From: Cervus elaphus
Taxonomy: Eukaryota; Chordata; Mammalia; Artiodactyla; Cervidae
Direction: 5' to 3'
Length of the DNA: 64,000 nt
Assembly (NCBI RefSeq): GCF_910594005.1
Contig: NC_057823.1
Span: forward strand, 61,006,015 to 61,070,014
Part shown: piece after piece, positions 11,385 through 22,440 of the stretch
How the letters are laid out: each line of letters opens with the position of its first letter
Numbering within the stretch: the first letter of the stretch is position 1
Translations under genes and position numbers: made by a program
Notes under the pieces: generated by a model
Databases searched by the model: none
What the model was told of the DNA's origin: nothing
The model's input: only the letters and a program-made list of their open reading frames with translations

Positions 11385-11987
11385 TTAGGCATTTATTCAT
11401 TCGGCCACTTATTTATTTAAAAACGTATTATGAGTGCTTACCACTGTGTCATGCCCTGAAGGTAACAGGGCAGTGAGGAAAATCTATAGTCCCTGTCCAC
11501 GAGGAGCTCACAGGGCCGTGTGGGAGACCCACAGTGAGATGGAAAATAGCCAGCCTGAGAAGCGTTAGGGATGAGAGGTTCTTGGCGGTGCTGTGAGAAC
11601 ATGTCACAGGGGATGTGGCCAAGGTTAGTGTGTCAGGGTAGCATGACTGAGGAAGTGAGGGAGATGAGAGCTGAAAGATGGGTAAGGGTTAAACAGGTAA
11701 AGACGGGGAAGATGCTGGCTAAGGGCCAGCAAGAATAGAGGACCACCATCCTGAGGGCAGGTGTGACAGCGGAACAGGGCGCGCAGCATTCCAGGAGGAG
11801 GGTGAAGGCCCAAAGGCTCCCCTTGCTAAAGGCCGTTTTGCTCATCCTCAGAGCAGCGCGAAGCTGGCCAAGGGAACGAGAGTGGGCTCATGAGGACTTA
11901 ATGATTTGGAAGACCATTCTAGCTGTGATGTGTAGAGTGGGCAGAGGTGGGGTTGCAGTGGGGGCCAGAGGCAAATCAGGAGTTAGC
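11385..11987 (-). mobile_element. L2 LINE, distal part of a split copy
   Basis: Antisense L2: the attcattcggccacttattt start, ccacgaggagctcacagggc, gcattccaggaggagggtga, accattctagctgtgatgtg. The same element continues at 13480 after about 1.5 kb of later insertions. Confidence 0.8.
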
Positions 11988-12450
11988 TTCCCATTGCTTC
12001 TATAATAAATTACTACAAACTTACTAGCTCAAGAGAATGCAAATTTATTATCTTCCAGTTCTGGAGGTCAGAAGTTCAAAATGGGTGTCAGTGGGCTAAA
12101 GTCAAGGTTCTGGGTGGAGCTGCACTCTTTCTGGAGATCCCAGGAGAGAACGCCATTCCTCATCTTTTCCAGCATCTAGAGGCTGCCCTCATTCCTTGCT
12201 TTGTGGCCTCATTGCTCTGACCTCTGCTTCCACCATCACATCTCTTCCTCTGACCCTGATCCTCCTGTCTCCTTATAAGGATGTTTGTGATTACAGTGGG
12301 CCCATCCAGATAATCCAGGGAAATCTCCTCCCCATCTCACTACAATACCGTAATCACATCTACAAAGTCCCTTAGCCATCTAAGGTAATAGATTCATCGG
12401 TTTTGAGGAATAGGATGCAAACCTCTTCGGACACTATTTTGCCTGTCACA
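11988..12450 (-). mobile_element. solo LTR, ERVL/MaLR-like
   Basis: Reads in reverse as a mammalian MaLR-type LTR: aaattactacaaacttacta, cttccagttctggaggtcag, cccatccagataatccaggg, ending ttgcctgtcaca. The subfamily is not assigned from memory. Inserted in L2. Confidence 0.65.
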
Positions 12451-12459
12451 GGTGATTTT

Positions 12460-12910
12460 CTTTCTTTCTTTCTTTTTTTTTTTCTTTAAGATGGTATATA
12501 GTGAAGCAACTTTGCACACATGCACATGCTGATTTTAGGGGCTTCCCAGGTGGTAAAGAATCCAGCTGCCAATGCAGGAGACATTGGTTTTATCCCAGGG
12601 TCAGGAAGATCCCCTGGAGTAGAAAATGGCAACTCACTCCAGTTTTTTTTTTGCCCGGAAAATTCCATGGACAGAGGCGCCTGGCATGTTACAGCCCATG
12701 GGGCCACAGAGTCTGACACGACTGAGCCACTGAGCACAAAAACAACATGCTGACTTTAACACTGTTGTTATGCTTATGTTGGGGGAGTAGGCAGTGTGGA
12801 CTGGCACTCTTTATTTTTATTCTATTTCCTAATTTTTATTGTGGTATATTTAATTTAAAATGTGTTAGTTTCAGGTGTGCAGTAAAGTGAGTCAATTATA
12901 CAAAATATAT
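12460..12910 (-). mobile_element. 5'-truncated L1 with 13-bp target-site duplication
   Basis: Flanked by perfect copies of cacaggtgatttt at 12447-12459 and 12911-12923. A T-rich tract at the left is the L1 poly(A) in reverse, and the right part matches the artiodactyl L1 3' end (gtgttagtttcaggtgtgca). A Bov-tA SINE at 12538-12745 is nested in it. Confidence 0.85.
12538..12745 (+). mobile_element. Bov-tA SINE nested in L1
   Basis: tRNA-derived head ggggcttcccaggtggtaaa through the tctgacacgactgagccact tail. Flanked by near-perfect duplications catgctgatttta (12525-12537) and catgctgacttta (12746-12758). Confidence 0.93.
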
Positions 12911-12940
12911 CACAGGTGATTTTTAAGGTGTCTAGAGATG

Positions 12941-13479
12941 TCAGACATCTGGTCCCATCACTTCATGGCAAATAGATGGGGAAATAGTGGAAACAGTGAG
13001 AGACTTTATTTTGGGGGACTCCAAAATCACTGCCATGAAATTAAAAGACGCTTGCTCCTTGGAAGAAAAGTTATGACCAACCTAGACAGCATATTAAAAA
13101 GCAGAGACATTACTTTGCCAACAAAGGTCTGTCTAGTCAAAGCTATGGTTTTTTCTAGTAGTCATGTATGGATGTGAGAGCTGGACTATAAAGAAAACTA
13201 AGTGCCTATAAAGATTTGATGCTTTTGTACTGTTGTGTTGGAGAAGACTTTTGAGAGTCCCTTGGACTGAAAGGAGATGCAACCAGTCAATCCTAAAGGA
13301 AATCAGTCCTGAATATTCATTGGAAGGACTGATGCTGAAGCTGAAACTCCAGTACTTTGGCTACCTGATGGGAAGAACTGACTCATTTGAAAATACGCTG
13401 ATGTGGGGAAAGACTAAAGGCAGGAGGAGAAGGGGACAACAGAGGATGAGATGGTTGGATGAGATATCAGTGACTCGGA
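12941..13479 (+). mobile_element. BovB (RTE) LINE fragment inside L2
   Basis: Runs from ggtcccatcacttcatggca to gatggttggatgagatatca, missing the BovB 3' terminus. L2 sequence resumes immediately afterwards. Confidence 0.92.
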
Positions 13480-13965
13480 GATTTGGGATGGTAGCAGTGA
13501 AGGTGTTGGGAAGTAGTCAGATTCAGGTTCCACCTTGAAGGCAGGGCTCCCAGGACCTGGTAGTGCCCTGGACGTGGGGACGATGAGGGCTTTCAAGGTC
13601 TGGCATGGGCTGGGTGAAGTGCGGAGGAGGGAAGAACTTAGAGTGGCATCCTTAGTTTGTGGAATGGTGATTGTTCTAAAAGCATCCTACATGGTAGGGA
13701 TGAGGTTCCTGGGAGATGAGGCTTAGAGGAAGCTGAGGCTCCATGACTGAGGGTAAGGAAGTTGGGCTGAATCTTGAGGTAAAGGAGAATGAAATGAATA
13801 CAGGCTGCACTGTGGGAAATAACAGGGACAATGGGGACACTGAGACCAGTGTGGAGGCTCGTTCCTCAGGAAGAGACAAGACAGGTCATAAGAACAAGTA
13901 GGAGCAGTAAGTGGGAGGAGAGAGAAGGACCTTGTAGAGAATGGTGAGCAGGACACCCTCACTGG
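13480..13965 (-). mobile_element. L2 LINE, continuation of the 11385 copy
   Basis: Picks up the L2 order where 11987 stops (ggtagcagtgaaggtgttgg, gggaagtagtcagattcagg), consistent with one L2 copy broken by an LTR, an L1 (with SINE) and a BovB. Confidence 0.75.
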
Positions 13966-14490
13966 TCCCACCGATTGAGAAGGGTGTCCGGTCTGAATTT
14001 AGCCTGCAAACCTAATGGGATGCCAATGTCATTAATGATGGAGCTCTCAATCACCTGTGATTTTCCTTCTCCAGGAGAAACACCTCCAACTCCTTCAGGA
14101 TTCCTCATAGACCAGGGTTCCTATTCTCCCCTGGCTCCCTGGTTGTTCCCCTCTGCACTCGCTTATTTCTGTCATTAGAAAACAGATATTCTTGCTAAGG
14201 GACCCTGACCTTAGGTCCTCTCTTTGATTGTTGGTGGAGCTGGGATTAAAATCCACACCTATAATTCAGCTGTTTGTTTTTACACAGGAATTTATAACTA
14301 CTCCAAAACAGGAAATGTTTCCTTTAACTGTGTTCCTCTCTTGGTCTCCCCACCCCACACTATCACAGGCTCACAATTTCTTACACATGCTTCTTAACCA
14401 CAGCACACAGCTGTGGCTGGAGGTATGGCTGTGGTCTCCAGCCATTTCTTTCCTAATCTAAGGACCCCCTTAGATTAGTCCCCACCCCTG

Positions 14491-14555
14491 CAGGAGGCTC
14501 TAACCTCCTGGCCATGTGTTAGTCAGGAGGCTCTACCTCCTGGTCATGCGTTAGT
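14491..14555. repeat. tandem duplication, 33 + 32 bp
   Basis: caggaggctctaacctcctg.. at 14491-14523 is repeated as caggaggctctacctcctgg.. at 14524-14555. Each unit contains ggagg..cctcc self-complementarity. The right unit supplied the target site for the adjacent SINE. Confidence 0.85.
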
Positions 14556-14733
14556 CACTTAGTCATGACCCCACGGACTGTAGCTCAAGCTCCACTGTCC
14601 ATGGGATTCTCCAGGCAAGAATACTGGATTGAATTGCCATTTCCTTTTCAGGGGACGATCCTGACCCAGGGATCGAACCTGGGTCTCCTGCATTGCAGGC
14701 AGATTATTTACCATCTGAGCTATAGGGAAGTCC
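14549..14733 (-). mobile_element. Bov-tA SINE
   Basis: Full head in reverse (gagctatagggaagtcc end). Flanked by acctcctggtcatg (14535-14548) and acctccaggtcatg (14734-14747). The tail lacks the usual tgtccgactctttg segment. Confidence 0.92.
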
Positions 14734-15633
14734 ACCTCCAGGTCATGGCAGAATCCAAAGTTAACTCTGCTTCTATCTCCAGGAAATATGTGACTGGGGA
14801 ACATGGAGATATTATCAAGGTCTTAGTGTTTGAGCTGAGAATGGGAAGGGCTGCCTAGGGGAGCCAGGTTTGACTCATGTGTTCATAGAAGCAAAGAAAG
14901 GTGATCTAGAAAGAGAAAAGAATAAAGCTGATATGCAGTGAAAAAAACAGAAATAGATTATGGTCTCAGAGAGATGGAAAGAGGAACTTAATCCCTAAAA
15001 GTACCCATGTTCCTCATTTGTCACCAGGAAGGCCAGTGAGTTTGCTATTCTGGGGATCCATGAAACATCTCTGTATCTTTTCAATAAATCTCCCTGTGTT
15101 TTTCTCCAGGAAGGACAAATGGGTTTACAGTCTATAGTAAACATTGTGAGTTATTTAAAGCAAAGGCTCACACATTCTTTTTTCTTTCTAACAGAATCTG
15201 TCTCCTAGTATAGGCAAAAATACCAGGTGCATTACAGCTAAGGGCTTGGCCTGTGATCTTCTGATTAACAATACTTGAAGGTCTGCTAGGGGGATGGAAA
15301 ATGTTTTCCTCCTGAATAAAAGACAAGTACAATAAGAGTCTACCTTATCTTCTAGCACTTGGTTATGATTATGTGAGGAAGATGCAATGTTTGGAACTAT
15401 TGCAGCTAGTTTGTGATCACAAGAGTATCATTTAGAATGAAAGCTAACAGGCTGAAAAGAGCAGAGGAAAAGCATCTGGGTCCTTCACAGTGCTGTTGAA
15501 TCACTGAAATAACCAATCCTAAAACTACCAAACTCTACCAAACCAAGCTTTTTATCATGTAAATGGATAAATAATCTTATTTTTAAAGTTAATTTTAGTT
15601 AGGAATTCTAGCACTCACAGGCCAAAGTATTCT

Positions 15634-15845
15634 GAATGACACAATGCCCACAATCCCTGTATTTCATGTCTACAATGACTTACACATTCTACCACATCCA
15701 AATTCTACCCACTCTTTAAGATCCATTCAATGCCACCTACTTCCAGAATCCTTCTACACCACCCATGAGCATTTATTATCTGTAGGAACACAAATTATCT
15801 GCTAATGTGAGGTGTCTGATTGGACATATGTCTGGCCTCCTGACA
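15634..15845 (+). repeat. left arm of a 212-bp inverted duplication (L2-like sequence)
   Basis: Matches the reverse complement of 16605-16816 over its full 212 bp, with about 15 mismatches and two single-base indels (about 92% identity). The inner 66 bp next to the spacer differ at one base. The sequence resembles an L2 3' region (core ctttaagatccattcaatgc), but two independent L2 copies would be far more diverged, so this is a duplication and not two insertions. Confidence 0.9.
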
Positions 15846-15894
15846 CTCCTGGAAGGCAGAGCCGGCATCTTATTAAAAGAAGAATCAATCTTTC

Positions 15895-16258
15895 AGCCCT
15901 CTGTACCAGACCCTGCACTGCGTACTTTAAAATGTTATTGCATTTAATACTAACAATGAGTCTATGATGTTAGCACTGTTATTTTATATATTTCCATTTC
16001 ACAGATGAGAACACTGAAGCTCAGAGAGGTTAAGATTTGCCAGAGGTTACTCAACTAGCAATGGCAAAAGTGAAGTGAAGTCGCTCAGTCGTGTCCGACT
16101 CTTCATGACCCCATGGACTGTAGCCTACAAGGCTCCTCTGTCCTTTTTTTCCAGGCAACAGTACTGAAGTGGGTTGCCATTGCCTTCTAGCAAAGCCAGG
16201 ATTCAAACCCAGGCATGGTAGAATCCCAAGCCCTTTCTGTTATTAGTACTTCGCAGCC
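15895..16258 (-). mobile_element. MIR SINE split by Bov-A2
   Basis: catttcacagatgagaacac, gctcagagaggttaagattt to 16061, continuing agccaggattcaaacccagg after the SINE at about 16194. Confidence 0.85.
16062..16190 (-). mobile_element. Bov-A2-type SINE monomer inside a MIR
   Basis: gtgaagtcgctcagtcgtgt to gggttgccattgccttc, flanked by ctagcaa at 16055 and 16187. The host MIR resumes on the far side, within the spacer of the inverted duplication. Confidence 0.9.
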
Positions 16259-16604
16259 TTATTCTTTTTAATACTTGCTACATAGCTCACAATATATAGT
16301 GCAGAATATCATAGAATATATAGAAATGTTTACTGACTGGATTACAGAATGAGACAACCCTCCCCACATTGCCTGGAATTTATACTGATTACAAAGTATG
16401 TTGGCAACTATTCTCCCACTGATCTTCACAGCAGCCCTGTGTGTTCACCACTCAGGTTATCTCTGCTGTATGACAGTACTTTCTATTCTTTCCTGTGCTA
16501 TGCCATATCTTCCAGAGGATGGGGTGGGGAGATGTAATCCCCTCCACACATTCCTCTTTGGGGAAAAAACCAGGCTGAGAGTATTTCTGGCTGTGGGTAT
16601 TCCA

Positions 16605-16816
16605 TGTCAGGAGGCCAGACATATGTACAATCAGACACCTCACATTAGCAGATAATTTGTGTTCCTACAGATTATAAATGCTCCTGGGTGGTGTAGAAGG
16701 CTCTGGAAGGAGATGGCATCGAATGGATCTTAAAGGGCGTGTAGGATTTGGATGTGATAGAATGTGGGAAGTCATTGTAGACATGGAATACAGGGATCGT
16801 GGGCATTGTGTCATTC
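16605..16816 (-). repeat. right arm of the 212-bp inverted duplication
   Basis: Inverted partner of 15634-15845, separated by a 759-bp spacer that holds a MIR split by a Bov-A2 SINE. Similarity stops abruptly at both ends of both arms. Confidence 0.9.
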
Positions 16817-16974
16817 AATCCTTCCATGAGGAGGATACTGAGAAACACAAAACTCACATCATGGGTTCGGTCACTTCCATGGACACCCCCTGGCAAAGAA
16901 GCTAGGAGTCTGAAGATTAAAAAAGGAATATCTCTCAGCTGGTACAGGATGGAAATGTATTATAAACCAAATGT

Positions 16975-17364
16975 TTTTATTTTTTCAAAAATTCATATGT
17001 TAAAGGTCTAAACCCAAATATGATGGTATTTGGAGGTGGAACCTTTGGGAGGTAATTAGGTTTAGAAGAGGTCATGAGGGTAGGGCATCCATGATGGGAT
17101 TAGCACGCTTATAAGAAGAGGAAGAAAGAACTGACTCCTCTCTCTCCATCCCCCCACCTCCACACTCTCTCTCTCTCTGCCATGTGAGGACAGTGACAAG
17201 ATATCTATCTGTAAGGTAGGAAGAGGATTCTCACTGGGAACCAAATTTGCTTCCACCTGAATCTTGGACTCCTCAGCTTCCAAAATTGTGAGAAATAAAT
17301 GTCTGGTGTTTAAGTTACCTGGTCTATGATATTTTGTTATGGAAGACTGAGCAGGCTAATACAG
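16975..17364 (+). mobile_element. solo LTR, MaLR (MLT1/MST-like)
   Basis: Characteristic order: aaattcatatgttaaaggtc, tgatggtatttggaggtgga, aggtcatgagggtagggcat, gccatgtgaggacagtgaca, ttgtgagaaataaatgtctg, ending tgagcaggctaatacag. Contains the LTR poly(A) signal. Confidence 0.75.
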
Positions 17365-18194
17365 AAGGTCTCAAGGAGTCAAAGAAAGAATGGGGATGGA
17401 GGGAAAAGAAAACAACAGTACATGTGGAGACAGGACTTTTCGCTGCTAGCCATTAATTCAGGAAAACCTAAGGCATCAAGAGAAAATGAACCACCAGGGG
17501 GACATCTGTATGTATGTGTTCCTGTGAATCTTTTACTAGCAACACTTCATTTATCCAAAGGTCAGTATCCAGTGACCCTAATTATCCAGAAACCTACACC
17601 TTTGGTTTGTTTGTTCTTTTCAAAGGTCTCAGTAATCAGAGCAGTTGTCCCAAAGGTGTGGACTTTCCTAGTCTTCCTCATTTTTCACTCAGAGAATATG
17701 TAAACTTAGTTTGCCTACAACTCTAGAAAGCCCCATCCTTCTACACACAGCAGAGCAAAGACTGGAAACTAGGATGAGAAGGGAAATATGTGATGCTACT
17801 GTAGATAAACTGATTACAGGAAACAAGGAGAGGTGACATGTGCAGAGAGAACAGAAACATAAGAATGTCTACAAAAATCAACACAGCAGAACCAACTGGG
17901 ACCACACAGGGCGGAAGAAAATATTTCAAACATCCCTCAAAGCCATTACTGTAGTGTAAAATAACTTAATAATGGAAATTCAAAATAATGACTTCGAACA
18001 AAGTTACTCAAAATCTGATTTGATACTAGGGGAATCCAAATAAAGTCTGTGTTTCACTTAATAGTATTGGATAAATGCTAATTTTCTAGCTTTTGATGAA
18101 TGTCCCATGGTTATTTAAACTGTTAGCATGAGGGGAAGCTGCGTGCAAGGTATATATGCATACTATGTACTATCACTGTACTATTCGTTTTAAG

Positions 18195-18526
18195 TAACTT
18201 ATTTATGTGACTGCATTGGGTCTTAGTTGTGCCACGCAGCATCTTGGTTGTGTCATGCAGGATCTTTCATAGTGGCACACAGACTCTCTAGATGTGGTGC
18301 ATGACCTTAGTTGCTCTGCAGCATGTGGCACCTCAGTTCTGTGACCAGGGATCAAACCTGCATCTCCTACACTTCAGTATTCCTGCCTGGAAAATCCCAT
18401 GGACAGAGGAGCCTGGCAGGCTATAGTTCATGGGGTTGCACAGAGTCGGACATGACTGAGTATGAACGCATGCACACTACTGCATTGCAACGCAGTTTCT
18501 TAACCACTGGACCACCAGGGACGTCC
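18195..18526 (-). mobile_element. CHR-type SINE carrying a Bov-tA 3' fragment
   Basis: tRNA-derived SINE shared by whales, hippos and ruminants, in reverse (ccaccagggacgtcc end, gaccagggatcaaacctgca). A plus-strand Bov-tA/A2 3' half (18372-18477, cctgcctggaaaatcccatg) interrupts it. Confidence 0.8.
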
Positions 18527-19299
18527 CTCTATTATTCTTCTACAGATACAAAAGTGTTTCAAAACAAAATGACTTTTTAAAAACTGAAAGAAAAAAAATT
18601 TAGTCACAATCATTTGTTTGAGAAAGATGGGGTTCACCACTTACAGCCAAGGAGACACAGGATGAACTGGGGCCTGGAAAAAGCCTCCGAGGACCACGGT
18701 TAACACTGGTGGAATTCAGCTCGATCAAGTGCTCATCTCCTAGAGGGCTTGAGAAGATCATGCGCCCAGAACAGGGAAGAAGCCCAAAACAATATTTAAA
18801 ATTAAGTAATAGAAAATAAAGCTCTCAAACCATGTGAATCTTTGACCTTCAGGTCAACAGCAATCAAGGTCCAGAAGGACCTCTGCACAGGCTTCAGCCA
18901 ACAACTGTGACGTTTCCATGATACGTGATGTGTCCACTGGACTCAACATGGCCCAGTGAGGGCAGAAGAATAAGAGAAACCAAGGACCTTTTGTGAGAAG
19001 AAGTGAACGGACAGATGCAGGTATACTCACAACACAGACAGTGACAGACTTACAGAGTATGTTCAGAGCTATACAGGAACCGGTCTATTGCAGAAGAGCA
19101 GGAAAAAACTGGAGACAGAGGAGCAGCCACTTTTAGTTGAAACAGAAAACAGCCACAGAAGTTGGGGGAAAAAACAAAAAACAAAAAATGCAGAGGTTAG
19201 TGTACAGGTGATCTTAGCCCAGCTGAACATTCTGCTAGAATCAAAGTGCCTTTAGGGGAGGGTAAGGAAGGGAGCATAATTATTGCACAACACGGTTAT

Positions 19300-19490
19300 A
19301 CCACGCAGTACCTCTGAAAAGCACTTTTATAGCTAGAATCTCATTTGAGTCACAGAAATGCTTGGGAGGTTTATACTGTAGGTTGCTATCTTAATTAACC
19401 AAGTCAGAAAACAGGCACCGAGAGGGAAAGTTACCTGTCCAAGGGCACCGGGTAGTTAGCATCTGAGGCAGAACCAAAGCCAAGTATTCT
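19300..19490 (-). mobile_element. MIR SINE
   Basis: gaaaacaggcaccgagaggg, ttacctgtccaagggcaccg. Confidence 0.75.
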
Positions 19491-19639
19491 AAATTATCTT
19501 TTATGGTATTATGGCCAAGCTATGTACAGAAAGCCACCCTTTTTCCTTCCCCTTCCTCTTCGTCATCACTAACTAGGCCTTGTCTTGTATTCCATACATG
19601 AATCATCCCATGTAATATACACAATACAACATCCCCGTA

Positions 19640-19795
19640 TATAATGTTGCACATAATATTCAAGCCAGCCTTGTGAAGTAGACACTATTAACTCTCATTT
19701 CCTAATGTGGAACCTGAGGCTTGGAAGCAGGCTTGAATGTGACCAAAATAATCTGGTTAGTAAGAGGGATGGGGGGGTTCAGATCTATGACCTTT
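19640..19795 (-). mobile_element. MIR SINE
   Basis: gccagccttgtgaagtagac, cctaatgtggaacctgaggc. Confidence 0.7.
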
Positions 19796-20349
19796 GAAAA
19801 CAGTTCAAGGAGAAAGACTTAACCAAGAGAAGACTGAGAAAACACTGGAAGTCGTGTTGATTGTTACATAATGTTGAGTAAAGTTAAAATGGTTTTGTGG
19901 GGAAAAAAAAAAGAGGGAAAACCATGATCTGACCTCAAGGCCTTCTGACAGAACCACACACATTTAAAGTGAGCATCTTGATCACAGAGCCTCCCTTCTA
20001 AAAGCTAGAGCAACCTATTCCCCATCTCCATCCCCATCCCCATCTAACTAGCCCCCAGTAGATTCTGGATCAGGCAAGGAATGAAGCTCATCTTGAGCTC
20101 TGGGTCCCATTCCAAGAAAGAAAAGCCACGCATGGCTTTCTTATATTTCCCAGAGATACCCCAATCTCCGCATTAGGAAACCCCATCCAAATACTTCTTC
20201 ATACCTTCAAGACACCAGGTTCTAAAAGGCTCTCCTAGCTCTGCCCACTTTTTCCCTCAACAAGACATCAAATTTCACTTTTTCATGAGGCAAGAAGCCA
20301 GGTAGAAAGCCAGGAACCTGGAGTCAGAATTGTTAAGGGCAAGCTGATT

Positions 20350-20573
20350 AAAACAATTTCTTTTTCTTTCTCCAGGGGATCGTCCCAACCCAGGGATCAA
20401 ACCCAGGTCTCCCATATTGCAGGCAAATTCTTTACCAGCTGAGCGACAAGGGGAGCCCAAGAATATTGGAGTGGGTAGCCTAACCCTTCTCCAGTGGATC
20501 TTCCCAACCCAGGAATCGCACCAGGGTCTCCTGCATTGCAGGCAGATTCTTTACCAACTGAGCTATCAGGGAA
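20350..20573 (-). mobile_element. two Bov-tA SINE heads in tandem
   Basis: Two successive reversed Bov-tA 5' regions, ending gagcgacaaggggagcccaa (about 20460) and gagctatcagggaa (about 20573). The tRNA-like block occurs twice head to tail. Confidence 0.85.
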
Positions 20574-20649
20574 TAATTCATCATAAGGATAAAAAAGCAC
20601 AGACCATACCCTCTTTGCCCTTCTTCCCTCTTCTTTAGCTAACTCCCTA

Positions 20650-20950
20650 TGGTATGTCCATGATGAGGAATCTTTGAGAATGTAGTTGGGTAGACCACTT
20701 CCTCCTTTCAGCCATCTCTGGCCATCTCAACATGATATTCCCTTTCCCTCTTTTAATCAAACATAGCCCTTTCTGCCTCTATAATTTACTTGACAATATA
20801 AACTGCCTTTGTGATAGCCTTTACTGTGTCTTGTTAAATACAACTGTACATACACTTAGATAGCGTATTTCCAGATAAATTACTCTTGTGGGAAGGAACT
20901 ATGACTTATTCATCTAGTAGTTTTTACTTTACTGACCATTAGCCAAACAA
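20650..20950 (+). mobile_element. probable L2 3' fragment
   Basis: Weak match to an L2 3' end (ataatttacttgacaatata, gtgggaaggaactatgactt). Confidence 0.4.
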
Positions 20951-20954
20951 TGGT

Positions 20955-21142
20955 GGTTGAGAGTCAAATATTCAGAATTCTAATCACAACTTCATTACTT
21001 AGAAGCCTCACAACCTCAGACATCCCTATACCACAGTTTCCTCATCTGCCATAGAGATAAAAACAGTATTTCCCTCAGCTAGCTATGGTGAGACATGATC
21101 ATATTGCTCATCGCGCCTGGCATGGTGCTCATGAACTATTAG
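20955..21142 (+). mobile_element. MIR SINE
   Basis: ataccacagtttcctcatct, cgcgcctggcatggtgctca; target of the Bov-A2 insertion at 21152. Confidence 0.75.
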
Positions 21143-21151
21143 CCAGTATTG

Positions 21152-21421
21152 AGCTGCTGCTGCTAAGTCGCTTCAGTCATGTCTGACTCTGGGCGACCCC
21201 AGAGACAGCAGCCCACAAGGCTCCACCATCCCTGGGATTCTCCAGGCAAGAATACTGGAGTGGGTTGCCATTTCCTTCTCCAATGCATGAAAGTGAAAAG
21301 TGAAAGTGAAGTCGCTCAGTCATGTCCGATTCTTCGCGACCCCATGGACTGCAGCCCACCAGGCTCCTCCGTCCATGGGATTTCCCAGGCAAGAGTACTG
21401 GATGGGGTGCCATTGCCTTCT
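21152..21421 (-). mobile_element. Bov-A2 SINE, dimeric, with 9-bp TSD
   Basis: Both monomers present (gctgctgctaagtcgcttca and gtgaagtcgctcagtcatgt) joined by the gaaagtgaaaagtgaaagtg linker. Perfect ccagtattg at 21143-21151 and 21422-21430. Confidence 0.95.
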
Positions 21422-22334
21422 CCAGTATTGTGCTAGTCAAACATTAACTACATGATTTCACAGTAACATGGACACACATGTTTTTCTTCCTTCAACTGGT
21501 TCTCTCTAGCCCTTCATTAGCCTGATGACATGCTTTTAATATCCTTCACAATCAAGGCTCTCCTAAGGGTTACCGTAACAAGTACAATGTCTATTCTATG
21601 AAAAGTTTCAATTTCAATAACTCATATATGGTATGGCTCCTAACAGTAGGAGCCAGGGTGTTTCCGAGTGCAAGAGGAGCTGAGAAACTCCATGGCTCTG
21701 AGCTTCCACAGTTCAATAGATGCCAGTATTTGTGTGGGGCTGAGATTATACATAGGATAATACAAACTACTATAAATAACTAATACTACAAATATATGTT
21801 AGACCTTAATAATTACTTAATTAAAAATTTAATTACTCTTGTATTACCCTTACTGCTTTTAATTACTGTAATTACTCTTACATCCTTTTAAATGTGAGTA
21901 ACAATATTGTTTTTCTTGGATATAACCCTTAACGAGTTTAATGAGCAAATTTTGGGAGTGCAATGTATAGGTAAGTTATAGACATGTCTGAAATAGTAGC
22001 AATTCTAGGGGAAAAAAACTTTCCTTATAAAAATCTCAGAAGAAGATATAATCTTACAAACACTTTTTTTGCTCTGCATTACACTTAAACATGGGGGATG
22101 AGATTAAAATTACACATTGCAGAAATGTTAAGATGAAATTTAAAATATTAGTATAAAATAAGAATTTATATTTTCATAAATTTTATAAAATGTCTTAAAG
22201 ACCTTATTCCCTGTCCCTTGTCCATGTCAGCCTTGCTGAATAGTTTTCCTGTGACCTCTGGCTGTTTGAATTTTTACTGGCTGGAGTATTAATGTAAGAC
22301 CTCGCCCAGCTGAATCTACATTTTTATATACAGA

Positions 22335-22440
22335 GATTTTCCCTTACATTTGTACTGTAGACCATGATCTTATAAAGCCTTTGACATACATCATTTTATT
22401 TTTTACCCACCACGAACCTAAGAGGTTGGTATTGTGAAAG
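22335..22440 (-). mobile_element. MIR SINE fragment, weak
   Basis: ataaagcctttgacatacat and accacgaacctaagaggttg suggest reversed MIR. Confidence 0.45.

Noticed and set aside
12538..12620. tRNA-like sequences (A and B box) in SINE heads, here and in other Bov-tA copies
   Set aside because: They are tRNA-derived SINE promoters, not tRNA genes.
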